From the NCBI GenBank assembly GCA_021815065.1, contig JAKAHI010000040.1:1-8698 (forward strand): a stretch of DNA of 8,698 nucleotides. Direction: 5' to 3'. The notes below the pieces were generated by a model that was not told where the DNA came from, did no database searches, and worked only from the letters and a program-made list of their open reading frames with translations. The stretch is from a bacterium. GTDB taxonomy: Bacteria; JAMCPX01. Below, piece by piece: positions 5,723 to 8,698 of this stretch (position 1 is its first letter; each line of letters opens with the position of its first letter). The position numbers and the translations under genes were made by a program.

Positions 5723-6229
5723 ATGCTTATCGAAATGAAGGTGGTCGGTATTATGATAGATCCGGTAAATTCAACTCCCATTGTCGTTTTGCGCGATAAC
5801 GAAAACAAGTATACCCTGCCTATCTGGATAGGCGTATCGGAAGCAAGCGCCATTATGATGGAGCTTGAAGGAATAAAGGCCCCAAGACCCAATACTCACG
5901 ACCTTATCAAAAGCATATTGACCGACCTCAGCATTTTTGCAACCAAGGTCGAGATTACGGAATTGAAAGACAACACGTATTATGCCCTGTTGTTTTTGAA
6001 GGTAATGGACAGAGAGATTACCATAGATTCGAGGCCCTCGGATGCCATAGCAATAGCCCTGAGGATGTCCGCCTCGATATTCGTGGACAAAGTTGTCCTG
6101 GATAAATCCATAGAGTCCATCATATCTGCAACCGGCATATCCGATACCAATGCCGAGGATAAAAAAAAGAAGTACGATGAATTGCTCAAGCAGTTTTCCA
6201 ATACCGATTTTGGTAAATACAAGATGTGA
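5723..6229 (+). CDS. Bifunctional nuclease (BFN/DUF151) domain protein
   Basis: This is a 168-aa single-domain protein of the DUF151 family, named after plant bifunctional nucleases; the function of the bacterial members is poorly defined. Signatures are LPIWIGVSEA (32-41), RPNTHDL (55-61) and DSRPSDAIAIALR (102-114). A charged tail (~143-168, DKKKKYDELLKQF) follows the domain. The start is set at ATG 5723, one base after the miaB stop, because GGAGGAGG (5709-5716) ends 6 nt before it; an in-frame start at 5669 would only add residues encoded inside miaB. I infer translational coupling to miaB. The last codon and stop (ATGTGA) overlap the GTG start of the next gene. Confidence 0.9.
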   Translation: MLIEMKVVGIMIDPVNSTPIVVLRDNENKYTLPIWIGVSEASAIMMELEGIKAPRPNTHDLIKSILTDLSIFATKVEITELKDNTYYALLFLKVMDREITIDSRPSDAIAIALRMSASIFVDKVVLDKSIESIISATGISDTNAEDKKKKYDELLKQFSNTDFGKYKM

Positions 6230-8094
6230 CCAGTATGAAGAATGGCACTATTCTGATAGTCGATAAAGATAGATTTTACCGGGAACTGTACCGCGACCTG
6301 CTTTCCGGAGTAGGTTACGAGGTGCACGTGCATGACAATTCCGTACTCGCCGATGTGGACGTCTCTCTCTTCGATCTGATTATCTATGAACCTAACCGGC
6401 ATGAAGACGGATTGAATAGTATTTTTGAAAAGGCAAAAAAGCTTACCTATAAGCCGGAGGTGCTGGTCATAACGTCGATAAGCATGTCTTCCGTTAAAAC
6501 CCTCATACCGGATGACGGAATACATTATACCTATATCAAAAAACCTTTCGATGACAGCAAGTTTCTCCATCTTGTGACGAATATAATAGCCCAGAGAAGG
6601 CTGTTTATGGAGAAGGAAAAACTTGCGAAGGAAGGGATGGAGTATCTGATATTGCTTGAGGTTTACAAAAGGTCGAGCGATATACTGTCCCAGCCCAGCC
6701 TTGACGATGTATTTAAAAAGCTTATCGACGCCATGGTCGTAGAACTAAAACTTTCAAAGGCATTGCTCTTGTCCCGTAAAGACGATGACAAATTTGAGCT
6801 CTTGCATTCTTTCGGCTATGAATCGGATGCCTACGATGCGCCCGCTTCGATAAGCTGGAAGACATTCCAGCACCGGGAATCCATCAAGGACGGCTATTGT
6901 ATCGTAACGGATGCAGACAACCGCAAGGTGATGTACCTGGTTGTTCAGGGACAGGACGGTCATATTTACGCACTGCTGAGGCTTATAAAGAAAGAGAAGA
7001 CTTTTACCGTTCAGGACATAAGGGTTGCGAGGACCCTCTCCACGTTCGGCGGCATAGCGGCCTCCAACGCAGTGAAGCTTTCTCAAAAGATTACCGATAC
7101 CTTGAAGGCCGATAACCTTCCCGCGTACAGTTACCGGTATTTTATTGAGTACACGGAAAACGAAATAAAAAGGGCGAACAGGATACACGGCATGTTCTCG
7201 ATCGCGGTCGTGTCCATAGAAAACTACCGGGATCTCGTGGAGACGTTCGGCAGGCCGTATGTGGATGAGATCTTTACGAAGATAACAACCCTGATCAACG
7301 AGGTTATACGGGATGCGGACACCCTCTCCGTATCCGAGCATTCGAGCATGTTGAACCTTTTTCTTCCGGATACGGACTATTTCGGTTCAATCATTACCAT
7401 GCGGAGAATCAAGAATCAGTTAAAACAGACATTGTATGTGACCAACGGTTCGGTTACGAAGAATGTGGAGCTCATCATCGGTTCCGCGACATACCCGAAC
7501 GACGGAACGACGGCACAAACGCTCCTGTCAAAATCTTACGACATGGCGAAGCGATCGAGCACCGGCAGAATTAAAGAAATCACATCCATGGAATCACTCG
7601 GGTTTATGGAGTTCTCCGACAACATTCTCAGGATATTCAAGGACGCGGATAAAAAAGGTGACGATATCACCAATGCCATATTCGTTATTACGAAAGAGCG
7701 CATTATGGATATTATAAACCTTCTTTCGAGCGATATACTGGCACGGCCGTTCATGCGCGGTCTTATATTTCTCGGCATACCCGCCATAACGAAAGATATC
7801 AAACTCATCAAGGAACAGTATAAGTTGTACAATTCGAATACCAAACTGTACCTGCTGGGCAGGAAGCAGCAGGGAGAATATATTGATATTTCCTATGCTC
7901 CCATCATGATTATCAACGAAGATATCGGCAACAGGTTTTTTATGTTCAACCTGAATGAGGAATACGCTTACGGCTTTATAACGAACGAATCGAGCAGCAA
8001 GCAATATTCCGTTTTCCATACGAGCGATCCGATTATCGTGGAAGAGCTCGTCGCCGTGCTGCAGGAGAAGTATTTCTTACAGAGGCAGATATAA
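6226..8094 (+). CDS. Pseudo-receiver / GAF-like / degenerate GGDEF signalling protein
   Basis: This 622-aa cytoplasmic protein (no signal or membrane segment) appears to be a sensor or effector rather than an enzyme. Residues 8-125 fit a CheY-like receiver with acidic D13 and D15, T83/S84 and K106-P107, but the phosphoacceptor position is E55 (DLIIYEPN). Residues ~140-290 look like a GAF domain. Residues ~300-450 align with GGDEF: SYRYFIEYTENEIKRANR, LFLPDTD, IIGSATYPNDGTTA. The GGDEF signature itself reads EHSSM (371-375), so cyclase activity is not expected, but R362-x2-D365 sits where the c-di-GMP-binding I-site lies. Residues ~460-622 form an unassigned alpha/beta region that faintly recalls DICT domains. 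The GTG start overlaps the previous stop; ATG 6235 is an alternative. Neither has a clear ribosome-binding site, which suggests coupling. Confidence 0.82.
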   Translation: MTSMKNGTILIVDKDRFYRELYRDLLSGVGYEVHVHDNSVLADVDVSLFDLIIYEPNRHEDGLNSIFEKAKKLTYKPEVLVITSISMSSVKTLIPDDGIHYTYIKKPFDDSKFLHLVTNIIAQRRLFMEKEKLAKEGMEYLILLEVYKRSSDILSQPSLDDVFKKLIDAMVVELKLSKALLLSRKDDDKFELLHSFGYESDAYDAPASISWKTFQHRESIKDGYCIVTDADNRKVMYLVVQGQDGHIYALLRLIKKEKTFTVQDIRVARTLSTFGGIAASNAVKLSQKITDTLKADNLPAYSYRYFIEYTENEIKRANRIHGMFSIAVVSIENYRDLVETFGRPYVDEIFTKITTLINEVIRDADTLSVSEHSSMLNLFLPDTDYFGSIITMRRIKNQLKQTLYVTNGSVTKNVELIIGSATYPNDGTTAQTLLSKSYDMAKRSSTGRIKEITSMESLGFMEFSDNILRIFKDADKKGDDITNAIFVITKERIMDIINLLSSDILARPFMRGLIFLGIPAITKDIKLIKEQYKLYNSNTKLYLLGRKQQGEYIDISYAPIMIINEDIGNRFFMFNLNEEYAYGFITNESSSKQYSVFHTSDPIIVEELVAVLQEKYFLQRQI

Positions 8095-8098
8095 GAAT

Positions 8099-8698
8099 AT
8101 GGTGAAATCAAAGGGTAAAATATTTATAGCGGACACGGATCAGAAATCGGTCGTCCTGATAAAAGATGCACTGAAAGCCCAGGGCTATAGCATTTATTCG
8201 GCCATTAACGGAGCAAAGGCCCTCGAAACGATCATCGAGCAGCTTCCGGACATCATCATACTCGGTATGCAGCTTCCGATCATAGATACGGAGAAACTCA
8301 GAGACATCATCAGCGTGAATCCAAAGACGGATAACCTCGCATTGATATTCATGGGTACGCCCGAGCAATTGAAGTCCGTAAGCGCCATGGGAGAAAAGGT
8401 CATAACGAAGCCGTTCAGGATCGACGCGCTTATCGGCACCATATCCGGCATCTATCAGAAGCGGCAAAAGACCATAGAGTTGTCGAAGGAAAACAAGGAA
8501 ATAGAAGGGAACCTTTCCCAGATATCGCTGATCGATCTGCTCCAGATATTCAGCATGAACAAGAAAGACGGAACCATAACCATATACTCGGATAAGGGTA
8601 ATGGTTTCATCTATCTTCAGGAAGGCAATATCATAAACGCAACGTTTGAAAAAGTCGAAGGCGTAAAGGCATTTTACCGGTTGCTTACCGTCAAGAAC
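8099..8698 (+). CDS. Pseudo-receiver plus PATAN (DUF4388) protein, 3' end outside window
   Basis: The first 200 codons are present and open to the window edge. Residues ~6-120 fit a receiver fold: acidic D12 and D14, and K104-P105 in VITKPF. However, the phosphoacceptor position is G56 (DIIILGMQLP) and the conserved Thr/Ser is G86, so phosphorylation is not expected. A charged helical linker (~121-136, KRQKTIELSKENKEIE) leads to a PATAN/DUF4388 domain from ~137: GNLSQISLIDLLQIF, then NKKDGTI, then FIYLQEGNIINATFEKVEGVKAF. PATAN domains are known in PatA-like gliding and developmental regulators and are thought to act in protein-protein interaction. ATG at 8099 lies 4 nt after the preceding stop, with a weak AGAGG about 13 nt upstream; GTG 8102 is an alternative. 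Further domains may lie beyond the window. Confidence 0.85.
   Translation, partial: MVKSKGKIFIADTDQKSVVLIKDALKAQGYSIYSAINGAKALETIIEQLPDIIILGMQLPIIDTEKLRDIISVNPKTDNLALIFMGTPEQLKSVSAMGEKVITKPFRIDALIGTISGIYQKRQKTIELSKENKEIEGNLSQISLIDLLQIFSMNKKDGTITIYSDKGNGFIYLQEGNIINATFEKVEGVKAFYRLLTVKN

Overview
The window looks like chromosomal DNA from an anaerobic, respiring bacterium of moderate GC content. AUA (Ile) and AGG (Arg) codons are common. The gene set would suit Nitrospirota (Thermodesulfovibrio-like) or Desulfobacterota: a multihaem NapC/NirT-type cytochrome, a B12-binding radical SAM protein, a miaB/bifunctional-nuclease pair, and PATAN/receiver signalling proteins. This placement is inferred from gene content and codon flavour only. 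I see no mobile element, CRISPR array, rRNA or tRNA.

Left part (1-2661). The last 19 codons of a plus-strand gene enter from the left. A short GC-rich spacer follows, then two minus-strand genes: a B12-binding radical SAM protein with a DUF4070-type C-terminus, and an exported YbhB/YbcL-type PEBP protein that most likely starts at a TTG codon.

Middle (2611-4392). A membrane-anchored NapC/NirT-type cytochrome c with twelve haem-binding motifs lies on the minus strand. It ends at a strong intrinsic terminator and is preceded by a near-perfect sigma-54 (-24/-12) promoter. A 309-bp divergent control region separates it from miaB. This region holds the sigma-54 promoter, inverted repeats at distances suited to an enhancer-binding protein, and, facing the other way, a near-consensus sigma-70 promoter whose predicted start lies only a few bases before the miaB ATG. 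The miaB transcript is therefore probably leaderless.

Right part (4393-8698). A tightly packed plus-strand operon runs miaB, a bifunctional-nuclease (DUF151) gene, a 622-aa multidomain signalling protein, and a receiver-PATAN protein cut by the window end. Gaps are 1 nt, a 4-nt overlap, and 4 nt. Both signalling proteins have receiver-like domains without the phosphoacceptor Asp (Glu in the first, Gly in the second). The first also has a GAF-like region and a GGDEF domain that has lost its catalytic signature but keeps an RxxD I-site-like motif. The pair looks like a phosphorylation-independent module, possibly c-di-GMP-reading, co-expressed with a tRNA-modification gene. This is the part of the window most worth a closer look.
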